Of a DNA stretch of 45,582 nt, positions 8,300 to 15,671 are shown one piece after another. The notes under the pieces were generated by a model. That model made no database searches. It worked only from the letters and a program-made list of their open reading frames with translations, and had not been told where the DNA came from. The translations under genes and the position numbers were made by a program. Numbering within the stretch: position 1 is the stretch's first letter; each line of letters starts with the position of its first letter. The DNA is from Bacillota bacterium (GTDB lineage: Bacteria > Bacillota > Dethiobacteria > DTU022). The DNA lies in assembly GCA_029552125.1 (NCBI GenBank), contig JAKPEE010000158.1:1-45582 (forward strand). Direction: 5' to 3'.

Positions 8300-10774
8300 T
8301 CAGGCATACCGGAAAGCAGTCTCCAGCCCGGAAGGCAAAACGGCTTTTTCTTTTACCGGTTTAATGCCCCATATCTCCATGGCATACTGCTGAATAGTCC
8401 GATCGCTGGAAAACCTGCCGGCCCGGGCCATATTTTGAATACAAAGAGAACTCCAGCGCCGTTTATCTTGATAAGCGCGGCTAACCGCGGCCTGGACATC
8501 TACATAAGAAGCAAAGTCACACAAGACAAAATATTCGTCATTAAGGCACAGCAAATGGTCATATATGGCCGCAAATTCATCCCTGGGGGCAGGGAAAAAG
8601 CCGTTGACCAGTTGATCCAGAATTCTCTTCAGCCGGGGATCGCCATAATATAGATCCCAGGAGCAATAACCGCCTTGAAGTTTATAGTTCAGCACTTCAT
8701 TCGCCGTAAGGCCGAAAATAAAAATATTATCCTTGCCTACAGCCTCCGCGATTTCAATGTTTGCTCCGTCCAGGGTACCGATAGTGGCAGCGCCATTGAG
8801 CATAAACTTCATATTGCCTGTACCTGAAGCTTCCTTGCCGGCAGTGGAGATCTGTTCGCTCAGGTCAGCGGCGGGAATAATTTGCTCTGCCAGGGAAACC
8901 CGGTAATTTTCCACAAATACAACCTTAATTAAGTCACGGATGCGGCGATCATGATTTACTGCTTGAGCCACTGTGTTGATCAATTTGATTATTTTTTTGG
9001 CCAGATGATAATTAGGAAAGGCCTTGGCTCCGAAAATAAAAGTCCGCGGTATGATTGATAGATCCGGCTGATCATTCAGCCGATTATACAGTTCCATAAT
9101 ATGCAGCACATTTAAGAGCTGGCGTTTGTAAGCATGCAGCCGCTTCACCTGCACATCAAAAATGGAATTTACATCCACCGCCAGGCCGTATTTTTGCTTG
9201 ATCATCCTGGCCAGGTTTAACTTATTTTTCTGCTTGACGCGGCGAAACTGCTCCTGGAAAGAAGGATCTTGATGATAAGGCACCAGGCGTTCCAGCAAGT
9301 CAGGCCGGCGTATCCATTCCGGGCCGATGGCCTCTGTAATAAGCGCGGCCAAATCGGGATTGGCCTGGAGAAGCCAGCGGCGGTGCGAGATGCCGTTGGT
9401 TTTATTATTAAACTTTTCCGGGTACACGGCAAAGAATTCTTTCATCTCTCTCTGTTTTAAGATTTCTGTATGCAACCTGGCTACTCCGTTTACACTGTGG
9501 CTCCCCACGATGGCCAGGGGAGCCATGCGCACCTGCCCTCCGGCGATGATGGCCATTTGCTCGGATGCGCACTGATCCGGCACACCTTTTGTGGCCAGGC
9601 TAAGCCTGAACCGGCGGTTAATTTCTTCCACGATCTGGTATATACGCGGCAAAAGTGGTTGGAAAATATCAACCGGCCATTTTTCCAGGGCCTCAGCTAA
9701 CGTGGTATGATTGGTATAGGATACGGTCTGCGTGGTAATTTCCCAGGCCTGATCCCAGGGGAGCCCTTCCTGATCCATGAGAATCCTCATCATTTCGGGA
9801 ATGGCCAGTGCAGGATGCGTATCATTGATATGCACCGCTACTTTGCCGGGCAAATTAGCGAAAGTCCGATATTTCTCTTTATGATGGCTTAAGATACTTT
9901 GCAACCCGGCAGATACAAGAAAATATTGCTGCTTGAGACGAAGTATTTTCCCCTCGCGATGCGAATCATCTGGATAGAGCAACTCAGTAATTGATTCCAG
10001 AGCTTGCTGGTAAGCAACAACCCTGCGATAGCAGTCCATGGCCGCACAACGTTCACTGTCCAGGGCTTCCGCATCCCAAAGGCGCAAAGTATTTACCGTG
10101 GCAGTGCCATAGCCAATAACCGGCATGTCATACGGAACCGCCCGTACTACTTCACAGTCTTCGTGATAGCACACTAACCGGCCCGGTTGCTGCTCAAGTT
10201 TGACCGTTCCCCCGAACCTCACTTCAATAGACTCCTCGGGGCGGCGCACCTCCCATACATTCCCTTCGCGCAGCCAGTTTTCAGGAAGTTCCACCTGGCA
10301 ACCGTTTTTAATTTTCTGCTCAAAAAGGCCATATTTATAGCGAATACCGATGCCATGGCCTGGCAAATCAAGAGAGGCCAGAGAGTCCAAAAAACATGCA
10401 GCCAGGCGTCCCAGGCCGCCATTACCCAATCCGGCGTCAGGTTCCTCAACTGCTACCTCCTCCAGATTTAGGCCAAGTTCGTCCAGCGCTTCCCGGCACA
10501 AATCCGGTAACCCCAAATTTAACAGATTGCTTTTCAGCAAGCGGCCGAGCAAAAACTCCATAGAGAAGTAATATACCTGTTTTAACCCGGTCTCCCGGTA
10601 TTTCCGGGTAGTGCCGGCCCAGTTTGGCATAACTCGCTCACGGATCATTGCCCCCAGGGTTTTATAGACATCTAGAGGTGCAGCCTCGCTAACATTTTTA
10701 CCCTGCAAAAACATCAGTTTATCGATAAAAGCTTTTTTAAAGCTCCGCTTGTTTTGAAACATTTTAGCCCACAC
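8300..10774 (-). CDS. glgP: glycogen/starch/maltodextrin phosphorylase (GT35)
   Basis: This 824-aa PLP-dependent phosphorylase releases glucose-1-phosphate from alpha-1,4-glucans. The PLP lysine is K656 in EASGTGNMKFMLNGA. Other family marks are EEPDAGLGNGGLGRLAACFLD truncated here to its core GLGNGGLGRLA, the KVAVHINDTHPAL stretch, and VKRLHAYKRQLLN. The length matches bacterial GlgP. The start is GTG 10774, or the ATG four codons later; the purine-rich AAAGGGGT lies between too close to the first and far from the second. No other glycogen gene is nearby. A 446-bp leader region upstream contains a minus-strand terminator and a short palindrome, so attenuation is possible. Confidence 0.95.
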   Translation of the reverse strand: MWAKMFQNKRSFKKAFIDKLMFLQGKNVSEAAPLDVYKTLGAMIRERVMPNWAGTTRKYRETGLKQVYYFSMEFLLGRLLKSNLLNLGLPDLCREALDELGLNLEEVAVEEPDAGLGNGGLGRLAACFLDSLASLDLPGHGIGIRYKYGLFEQKIKNGCQVELPENWLREGNVWEVRRPEESIEVRFGGTVKLEQQPGRLVCYHEDCEVVRAVPYDMPVIGYGTATVNTLRLWDAEALDSERCAAMDCYRRVVAYQQALESITELLYPDDSHREGKILRLKQQYFLVSAGLQSILSHHKEKYRTFANLPGKVAVHINDTHPALAIPEMMRILMDQEGLPWDQAWEITTQTVSYTNHTTLAEALEKWPVDIFQPLLPRIYQIVEEINRRFRLSLATKGVPDQCASEQMAIIAGGQVRMAPLAIVGSHSVNGVARLHTEILKQREMKEFFAVYPEKFNNKTNGISHRRWLLQANPDLAALITEAIGPEWIRRPDLLERLVPYHQDPSFQEQFRRVKQKNKLNLARMIKQKYGLAVDVNSIFDVQVKRLHAYKRQLLNVLHIMELYNRLNDQPDLSIIPRTFIFGAKAFPNYHLAKKIIKLINTVAQAVNHDRRIRDLIKVVFVENYRVSLAEQIIPAADLSEQISTAGKEASGTGNMKFMLNGAATIGTLDGANIEIAEAVGKDNIFIFGLTANEVLNYKLQGGYCSWDLYYGDPRLKRILDQLVNGFFPAPRDEFAAIYDHLLCLNDEYFVLCDFASYVDVQAAVSRAYQDKRRWSSLCIQNMARAGRFSSDRTIQQYAMEIWGIKPVKEKAVLPSGLETAFRYA

Positions 10775-11220
10775 CCCTTTACAGCGTAATTTTTGAACCT
10801 GGGCATAAACCGGCTGTATAAAAGAAAGGGCGAATGGAAAGGAAATTAATTCACCATGCTAAATATTTAATCATAGAAATGTATGTTTTTTAAGTGGCAA
10901 ATTTCTGGAATTTACATAATTTATTGGTGGCGCCACTGATCGGTCTAACAACCGTATCGCTTTTAGCATAAAAATCAAGGCTTTTTGAGAAAAAAATCTG
11001 GGATATGCCAAAAAAAATGCAGGGCTAGCCCTGCAGCAGAATATAGTAGGAGGTTAGGTTTTACACTTAAATCACGTTAAAGCTATTCTACCAAAAGGTT
11101 TAAAATCCTGCTTAAAATAATTAATATTTTTTAAAAAATAAATTATTCCACTTTTCAGATTAAAATTTCTTTTTCCGGTCATAAATAATTAGTCCTGAAC
11201 CGGAAATACTACCATTGAAA
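10775..11220. other. 446-bp intergenic region upstream of glgP and of the structured RNA
   Basis: No coding frame is credible here. Visible elements are a 10-bp palindrome GTGGCGCCAC at 10927-10936 that could be an operator for glgP, an intrinsic terminator facing glgP at 11010-11035, very AT-rich DNA at 11100-11170, and an 8-bp inverted repeat TTTCCGGT/ACCGGAAA (11172-11179 and 11199-11206) just before the RNA. The promoter of the RNA must lie in the last part, but I cannot pick one -35/-10 pair with confidence. Confidence 0.5.
11010..11035 (-). terminator. intrinsic terminator on the minus strand, 236 bp upstream of glgP
   Basis: A perfect 18-bp palindrome, TGCAGGGCTAGCCCTGCA at 11018-11035, is followed on the minus strand by eight U (A-run 11010-11017). 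It could end transcripts coming from the zinc-ribbon gene through the RNA locus, or act as an attenuator in a long glgP leader. The sequence alone does not decide between these. Confidence 0.7.
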
Positions 11221-11632
11221 CAGAGGTCTGTATCGGCCGGGCCCAGGCTGCAGTAAGGTCAGCAGGCTTTGCTGCAGCCGGCCAAAGGTTGATGACAGGT
11301 CCCTAAAGGGGCTTGTTATCAGCCGGAGGGAAGATCATAATCGGTTCTGTAAGGTTCTGTCATAGTCTAGCAGATTATGGCAGGGTCTGTAAGGATCGAT
11401 TATGGTCGAGCTAAGATCGGTATAAGTTCTTAAATACTTAGGTCTCCGGGAATGTCGTCTTCGAGGTCGGTAACGGTCAACAGATCGTTGCCGGCTTCTA
11501 AAGGATTTATACCGGTCGAGCAAAGGTTAAGATCAGTTCTGAAAGGTGGTCTGTTACAGCCTACCGGCTGTAGCAGGCTGCTAAAGGATTGATCTTAGCC
11601 GGAGCGCAGGTCGGTGCAGGCTTCTGTTTTTA
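11221..11632 (+). ncRNA. large multi-arm structured RNA, no family recognised
   Basis: Bases 11221-11238 pair with 11609-11626 over 18 of 18 positions (five G.U), followed at once by TTTTT. Inside are five arms. Arm 0 is 11246-11279 (8-bp stem, further pairing inside). Arm 1 is 11287-11324 (17 bp, loop TAAA). Arm 2 is 11333-11407 (11 bp + 5 bp + 3x3 loop + 5 bp + 12 bp, loop AGC). Arm 3 is 11415-11517 (11-bp and 13-bp stems, loop AACA, with a roughly 34-nt insertion on the 5' side). Arm 4 is 11525-11600 (11-bp and 13-bp stems, loop TACC). Linkers are GGAGGGAA, GAGCTAA, GAGCAAA and GGAGCGCA. In arms 1-4 the third basal pair is always U.G. About 19 G.U pairs would be A.C on the other strand, so the plus strand is transcribed. 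There is no ORF with an SD. The 3' end abuts the convergent zinc-ribbon gene. The function is unknown. Confidence 0.85.
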
Positions 11633-12145
11633 TATATTTTTAGAATAGCGGATAGCCTGCCGGGTGGAATCGTACAATATCCAAAAAAATACTGCAGCAA
11701 AGCCAAGAGGCCTGAGCAAAAACCAGGAGACGCAGGCGATGATGAACCAGATTAAGCCGAGGCAATTTTTTCCCAGGTACATATACCCTGCTCCAGGGAA
11801 AACCAGGTTTAACAACAAAGTAAGAAGCGGATCTTTGCGGGACTTTCCGGCCGGGTTCTCAGGGGCAGGGGGAGGGGAATCTACCCCGGGCTTTAGTAGT
11901 GAGCGGCAATAGCGGCATTTTACAGCAAAGGCAAGGATCTTTTCTCCACAATAAGGGCATCTTTTATAATCTTCACTTTCTTGATCCAGGACCGGCTTCC
12001 CATGACAGCCCCAGGTGGTGCACCCCCCGGTTTTCTCCCAGCAACGGGCATGATAATGGCGCAAGCAGAGGCGGCAGGCAACCGAAAGTTCTTCCGGGAA
12101 AATATCCTGGCCACAGAAACTGCAAAATTTCTCTTTCACACGCAT
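11630..12145 (-). CDS. RING-like/zinc-ribbon protein with C-terminal TM2-type membrane segments
   Basis: The 171-aa protein has three parts. Residues 8-47 carry a Cys/His array (FCSFCGQDI, CRLCLRHYHARCW, GCTTWGC) resembling prokaryotic RING-finger or treble-clef domains. Residues about 63-81 form a second zinc ribbon (CPYCGEKI, CRYC). After a Pro-rich linker, residues about 105-160 give two or three hydrophobic helices with the GAGYMYLGK motif of TM2-like proteins. It probably sits in the membrane with the zinc domains in the cytoplasm. The track-length start is ATG 12145, but AGGAGGGG is only about 3 nt away, so the GTG two codons later has better spacing. The function is unknown. It faces the structured RNA, whose 3' end meets its stop codon. 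Confidence 0.8.
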   Translation of the reverse strand: MRVKEKFCSFCGQDIFPEELSVACRLCLRHYHARCWEKTGGCTTWGCHGKPVLDQESEDYKRCPYCGEKILAFAVKCRYCRSLLKPGVDSPPPAPENPAGKSRKDPLLTLLLNLVFPGAGYMYLGKNCLGLIWFIIACVSWFLLRPLGFAAVFFWILYDSTRQAIRYSKNI

Positions 12146-12324
12146 TCCCCTCCTTCCTTGCTTTTAAATCATACCACAAGTGTTTTAATATTTAACTAAT
12201 TTAACTTGAACATTTTTCAAGCCGGGATGATAATAGATAAAAGACCTGGCGAAAATTCGTGCAAACCAGGATCAGGGGAACCCAGACCGGGCCTTAGAGG
12301 TCCTTGATACAAGGAGGGGAAAGT

Positions 12325-13260
12325 ATGAATAGAAAAAATATTTATAGAACCCTTTTATTAGCACTGTTCCTTTTATTATCCGCCCTGCTGCTATCATCCT
12401 GCGGCGCATCATCATCTCAGACTGCTGTTTTACCCGATTATGAAAAGGGTTTCGGGTCTGGCGGGTATCATGATGGGGTGGCTGGCGAAGCTCCGGTAGA
12501 AGAACAGGCGGCGGGTAGCCCGCCGGGCAGCGTTGTCGGCGCTAGTGAAGTGCGGCACGTAATCAGGAACGGCTCCATGAACCTGATTGTTGAAGACACA
12601 CGGCAGACGGTGCGGGAAATTCAGAGCATGGCTAAAGCCGGCGGCGGGATTATCAGTGCCTCTAACATCTACGAAATGAACGAAGGGCAATATGCCGCCA
12701 ACCTGACCCTGCGGGTTCCGGAGCAGAAGTTTGATTATTTTATGGGGCAGTTGCAGGAACTGGGCAAAGCAACGGAAAGCAGCACCTCTGAAGACGACGT
12801 AACCATGCAGTATCTGGACCTGGAAACCAGGATAAAGAATTTGCAAGCCCAGGAGGAACGTCTCCGGGAGATCTTAGATATGGCCAGTACCGTGGAAGAG
12901 GTGCTGCAGGTAGAAAGCGAGCTAAGCAGGGTCCGCGGAGAAATTGAAGTGATGACCACTAAATTCACCTATCTCCAGGATAGAGTAAGCTATGCCACCA
13001 TAAACCTCCATATCCGCGAAGAGTATATTGCCACACAGCACATTTCCGGGGACCCCTTCGAAAACCTGGGCACCCGGATGAAAGAAGCGCTGGTCCGCAG
13101 TGTCAACTTTGTCGTAACTGCCTTCACCACACTGCTGGTGGTTTTAACCGCCTTATTGCCGGTCCTGCTGGCCCTGGCGGTGATTGGTTTGATCATCAGG
13201 ATGATCATAATCCGGATCAGAAGAAGAAAGAAAGCTCCACCGGCCGGCGGAGCAGCATAA
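12325..13260 (+). CDS. DUF4349-family lipoprotein
   Basis: The start is ATG 12325, preceded by AAGGAGGGGAAAGT; an in-frame TTG at 12304 lies upstream of that site and is not the start. The N-terminus is a lipoprotein signal (KR-poor n-region, Leu-rich core, LSSC lipobox) with acylated C26. A beta-rich DUF4349 domain follows (about residues 80-170), then a coiled-coil stretch (about 165-225) and a C-terminal membrane helix ending in a basic RIRRRKK tail. The protein is therefore anchored at both ends, outside the membrane. The family's function is not known. The 125 bp before it contain small hairpins (GACC...GGTC and CCTGG...CCAGG) that could be a structured leader. Confidence 0.87.
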   Translation: MNRKNIYRTLLLALFLLLSALLLSSCGASSSQTAVLPDYEKGFGSGGYHDGVAGEAPVEEQAAGSPPGSVVGASEVRHVIRNGSMNLIVEDTRQTVREIQSMAKAGGGIISASNIYEMNEGQYAANLTLRVPEQKFDYFMGQLQELGKATESSTSEDDVTMQYLDLETRIKNLQAQEERLREILDMASTVEEVLQVESELSRVRGEIEVMTTKFTYLQDRVSYATINLHIREEYIATQHISGDPFENLGTRMKEALVRSVNFVVTAFTTLLVVLTALLPVLLALAVIGLIIRMIIIRIRRRKKAPPAGGAA

Positions 13261-13273
13261 ACGAACAGCACCG

Positions 13274-13300
13274 GTGGGGCTGTTTAAGAAACAGCCCCAC
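13274..13300. terminator. hairpin between convergent genes
   Basis: A 12-bp perfect stem, GTGGGGCTGTTT with AAACAGCCCCAC, and a 3-nt loop sits between the lipoprotein stop and the marR stop. On the plus strand it is followed by TTATT, a weak U-run. It probably ends the lipoprotein transcript and may serve both directions. Confidence 0.65.
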
Positions 13301-13834
13301 TTATTCGTTAAGCATTTCATCTTCCAGGATATCATCACGGGCAAACAGATTCAAAATCCGTTTGAGCATGGCCAAGATTTCATCCCTCTCGGACTGGGGC
13401 AGCTTTGACAGGTAGACGGCCATAAGTAAATAGCGTTTAGCCTCAACATCTTTTAACACCTCGCGACCCCTGTCGGTAATGCTGATCCAGACCTGCCGCC
13501 GGTCTGATTCTTTTCTCTCCCGGGTTACCAGGCCCATCTTATGGAGGCGGTTCACCAGGGCGGTTACCGCACTTAAGGTCACTCCCAATACCTGGGCCAG
13601 ATAAGAAGTATTGCACGGTCCTTTGCGCAAAGAATGCAGGACAGTGTACTGGGTATCAGTGATTTCATCAACCGTATAACGGCTGAACAGTACTCTAAAC
13701 CGGTAAATCAACCGGCTAAAAACCAGGTCAAGTTCTTTAATATATTCAAGAAGATGATCGTTTGAAATAACCGCTACCTCCAGGTTCCAAACATATTTAA
13801 CTGTTAAGTTGTTTAATTGTTTTATATATATCAT
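13301..13834 (-). CDS. MarR-family transcriptional regulator
   Basis: This winged-helix regulator has the MarR core: helix-turn-helix at about residues 75-105 (NTSYLAQVLGVTLSAVTALV), then the DRRQVWISITDRG wing at about 121-133. Long flanking helices form the dimer interface. The assigned start ATG 13834 has no SD. A GGAGGT lies 20 codons further in but is followed by an ATT (13768) rather than a common start, so the true N-terminus is uncertain. The ATG overlaps the stop of a tiny upstream frame (ATGA), so start by coupling is possible. MarR proteins usually repress a neighbouring gene and respond to small aromatic ligands; no clear operator was found. Confidence 0.88.
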   Translation of the reverse strand: MIYIKQLNNLTVKYVWNLEVAVISNDHLLEYIKELDLVFSRLIYRFRVLFSRYTVDEITDTQYTVLHSLRKGPCNTSYLAQVLGVTLSAVTALVNRLHKMGLVTRERKESDRRQVWISITDRGREVLKDVEAKRYLLMAVYLSKLPQSERDEILAMLKRILNLFARDDILEDEMLNE

Positions 13835-13905
13835 TGATCTAAAATACAGTCAACGAATGCTTTACCCGGCGGTGTCGCTTTGACCGTAACTAATCTCCCC
13901 TGCAT
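13831..13905 (-). CDS. possible 24-codon leader peptide or gene remnant before marR
   Basis: On the minus strand ATG 13905 opens a 24-codon frame (MQGRLVTVKATPPGKAFVDC...) whose TGA overlaps the marR ATG. The same frame stays open about 27 codons further upstream, to a TAA at 13987, in a protein-like way. There is no good SD. It may be a coupled leader or the end of a degraded gene. Confidence 0.25.
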   Translation of the reverse strand: MQGRLVTVKATPPGKAFVDCILDQ

Positions 13906-14117
13906 GATTGGAAGATCACCGGCACGTGAAGCGCCAGTTTCTTCTCCAAAGTTGGCTAGCCTGAGAAGCCGGCATAATACCTTTACTTAAAATGCAATAG
14001 GCGTTTCTGTCCGATCACCCTGTTTTATGTTAAACTATAACCTGAACCTTGCTTTGGAGTTCAGATGTCATGGGTTTAACCCTTCCGTTTACTTAGCAAA
14101 ACGGGGATGACAATAAA

Positions 14118-15671
14118 ATGAAGCGAAGGCCCGACAACCGCAAAATTGTACCGGTAGCCTTTCTGGCCCCCTTACTATCCGGCCTGGCTTTAATCCCGGC
14201 TTACCCTCCGCTCGAACAAGGCTATCTGGGCTGGATTGCGCTGATCCCGCTCTTGTGGTTTTGCTTGAAGGCATCACCCCGCCAGGCCTTTTGGGGCGGT
14301 TTAATCTTCGCCCTTCCGCTCCATCTTTACCTGAACCTTTATCTGGCCGGCGTCCTGATGGAGTACCTGTCCACCCCGCTGGCCTATCTGGCCATGGGCC
14401 TTTTGGTTTTTGTGCTTTGCACTTTTTACGCCTTGTTTGCGCTGGCCGCGGCCTGGTTTGCCTGCAGCCGGGTTTTCTCTTTTGGCCTTGTTTTCATCCT
14501 GCCGGCCCTATGGCTCTTGATCGAATATGCCCGGTCGATCAGCTTCATCGGCTACAATGTCGGCTACCTGGGCTACACGCAATGGAGCTATCCTGTAATC
14601 CTTAACCTGGCCGCTGTTTACGGCTACTGGGGGCTGCCCTTTGTGATGATCGGCTGCCAAAGCATTCTGGCCCTGGCCTTTTCGGGAAGACTAAAGCGCA
14701 AAGAGCAGCTTGGCGGAGCCATAATTATCGCTGCCCTGCTTGTGGCAGGCCTCATCGTACCTTCCCGATTTAGAGAAACAGGGGCCGGTGAAATCTTGAA
14801 GGCGGCATTAATTCAGGGCAATAGTACGCCTGAAGAGATTCTAACCGCCGCAGGCAAAAAGAAAATTTTAAAACGATACCTGGCCATGACCCGCCAGGCT
14901 GCAGCGGCAGAGCCGCAACTGCAACTGGTGGTCTGGCCGGAAACTGTTGTGGACCTGCATATGGAGCAAGGTGGCTTGCATAGGCCGGAAATGAAAGCAC
15001 TGGCTGAAGAACTAAACTTGAATATATTATACGGCGCCAGGCTCAGGGACGGCTCCCATCTTTATAATTCAATTACCCTTCTTTCCCCCGGAGACGGCCA
15101 AGTGCAGCTTTATCATAAACAGCGCCTGGTGCCGTTTGTGGAATACTTCCCTTTGCATGAGCAGCTTAATCAAATTCTTGATCTGGATCAACTGAAGTTG
15201 GGCTGCTATACTGCCGGAAAAGAAATCACTATTTTCGAGATAAAAAATATTCCCCTGGCGGCGGTAGTATGCTTTGAATCATACTTCGGCAGCTTGACCC
15301 GTCAATTTGCCCGCGATGGCGCCCGCCATCTCTTTGTTTTGACCAATGATGTCTGGTTTGGGGAGACCATCGGCCTGGAGCAGCATGTCCAGGTGGCGGC
15401 CATCCGCGCTGCTGAAATGGGCATCGGCGTAACCCAGGTGGCCAACAGCGGTATAACCGCTTCTTTTGATTACCGGGGCCGTGAAATTTTTCGTTCGGGA
15501 AAATCCAAGCCGGACATGTTCATTCTGCCCCTGGAACTGGCACGCCGGAAAACCGTCTATGCCCTGGCCGGAGATTACTTTCCCGCCATCTGGGCGGCCC
15601 ATCTTGCTGTCTCCACCATCTATGTGCTGGCAATTAAACGCCGGAACAGGCGCCTGGCAAAAAGCCTTTGA
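14118..15671 (+). CDS. lnt: apolipoprotein N-acyltransferase
   Basis: This 517-aa membrane enzyme adds the third acyl chain to lipoproteins. About eight hydrophobic segments fill residues 10-215, followed by a carbon-nitrogen hydrolase domain facing outward. The catalytic triad is visible at E275 (WPET), K334 (YHKQ) and C385 (VCFES), close to E267/K335/C387 of E. coli Lnt. The length also matches. The ATG at 14118 follows CGGGGAT at a wide spacing of about 10 nt. Its 3' end overlaps the convergent F420-ligase-like gene by 38 bp. Lnt is typical of diderm bacteria, which is notable if this genome is an ordinary monoderm Bacillota. Confidence 0.93.
   Translation: MKRRPDNRKIVPVAFLAPLLSGLALIPAYPPLEQGYLGWIALIPLLWFCLKASPRQAFWGGLIFALPLHLYLNLYLAGVLMEYLSTPLAYLAMGLLVFVLCTFYALFALAAAWFACSRVFSFGLVFILPALWLLIEYARSISFIGYNVGYLGYTQWSYPVILNLAAVYGYWGLPFVMIGCQSILALAFSGRLKRKEQLGGAIIIAALLVAGLIVPSRFRETGAGEILKAALIQGNSTPEEILTAAGKKKILKRYLAMTRQAAAAEPQLQLVVWPETVVDLHMEQGGLHRPEMKALAEELNLNILYGARLRDGSHLYNSITLLSPGDGQVQLYHKQRLVPFVEYFPLHEQLNQILDLDQLKLGCYTAGKEITIFEIKNIPLAAVVCFESYFGSLTRQFARDGARHLFVLTNDVWFGETIGLEQHVQVAAIRAAEMGIGVTQVANSGITASFDYRGREIFRSGKSKPDMFILPLELARRKTVYALAGDYFPAIWAAHLAVSTIYVLAIKRRNRRLAKSL

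Noticed and set aside
11335-11523. 62-codon minus frame inside the structured RNA
   Set aside because: The sequence is explained by RNA pairing and the translation is Arg-rich and repetitive, as expected from the repeats; no SD.
11221-11632. Integron attC-like or CRISPR-like array interpretation of the arms
   Set aside because: The arms differ in sequence and length, lie inside an 18-bp closing stem, and have no integrase or cas gene nearby.
12247-12300. Possible c-di-GMP or other riboswitch before the lipoprotein gene
   Set aside because: The GCAAACC string is reminiscent of GEMM, but the second conserved segment (GGGACGCAAAGCC) is absent.
13910-13975. Apparent tRNA- or riboswitch-like GC-rich hairpin CCGGC...GCCGG
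   Set aside because: There is no T-arm sequence or acceptor pairing, and it is better explained as part of the open minus-strand frame before marR.
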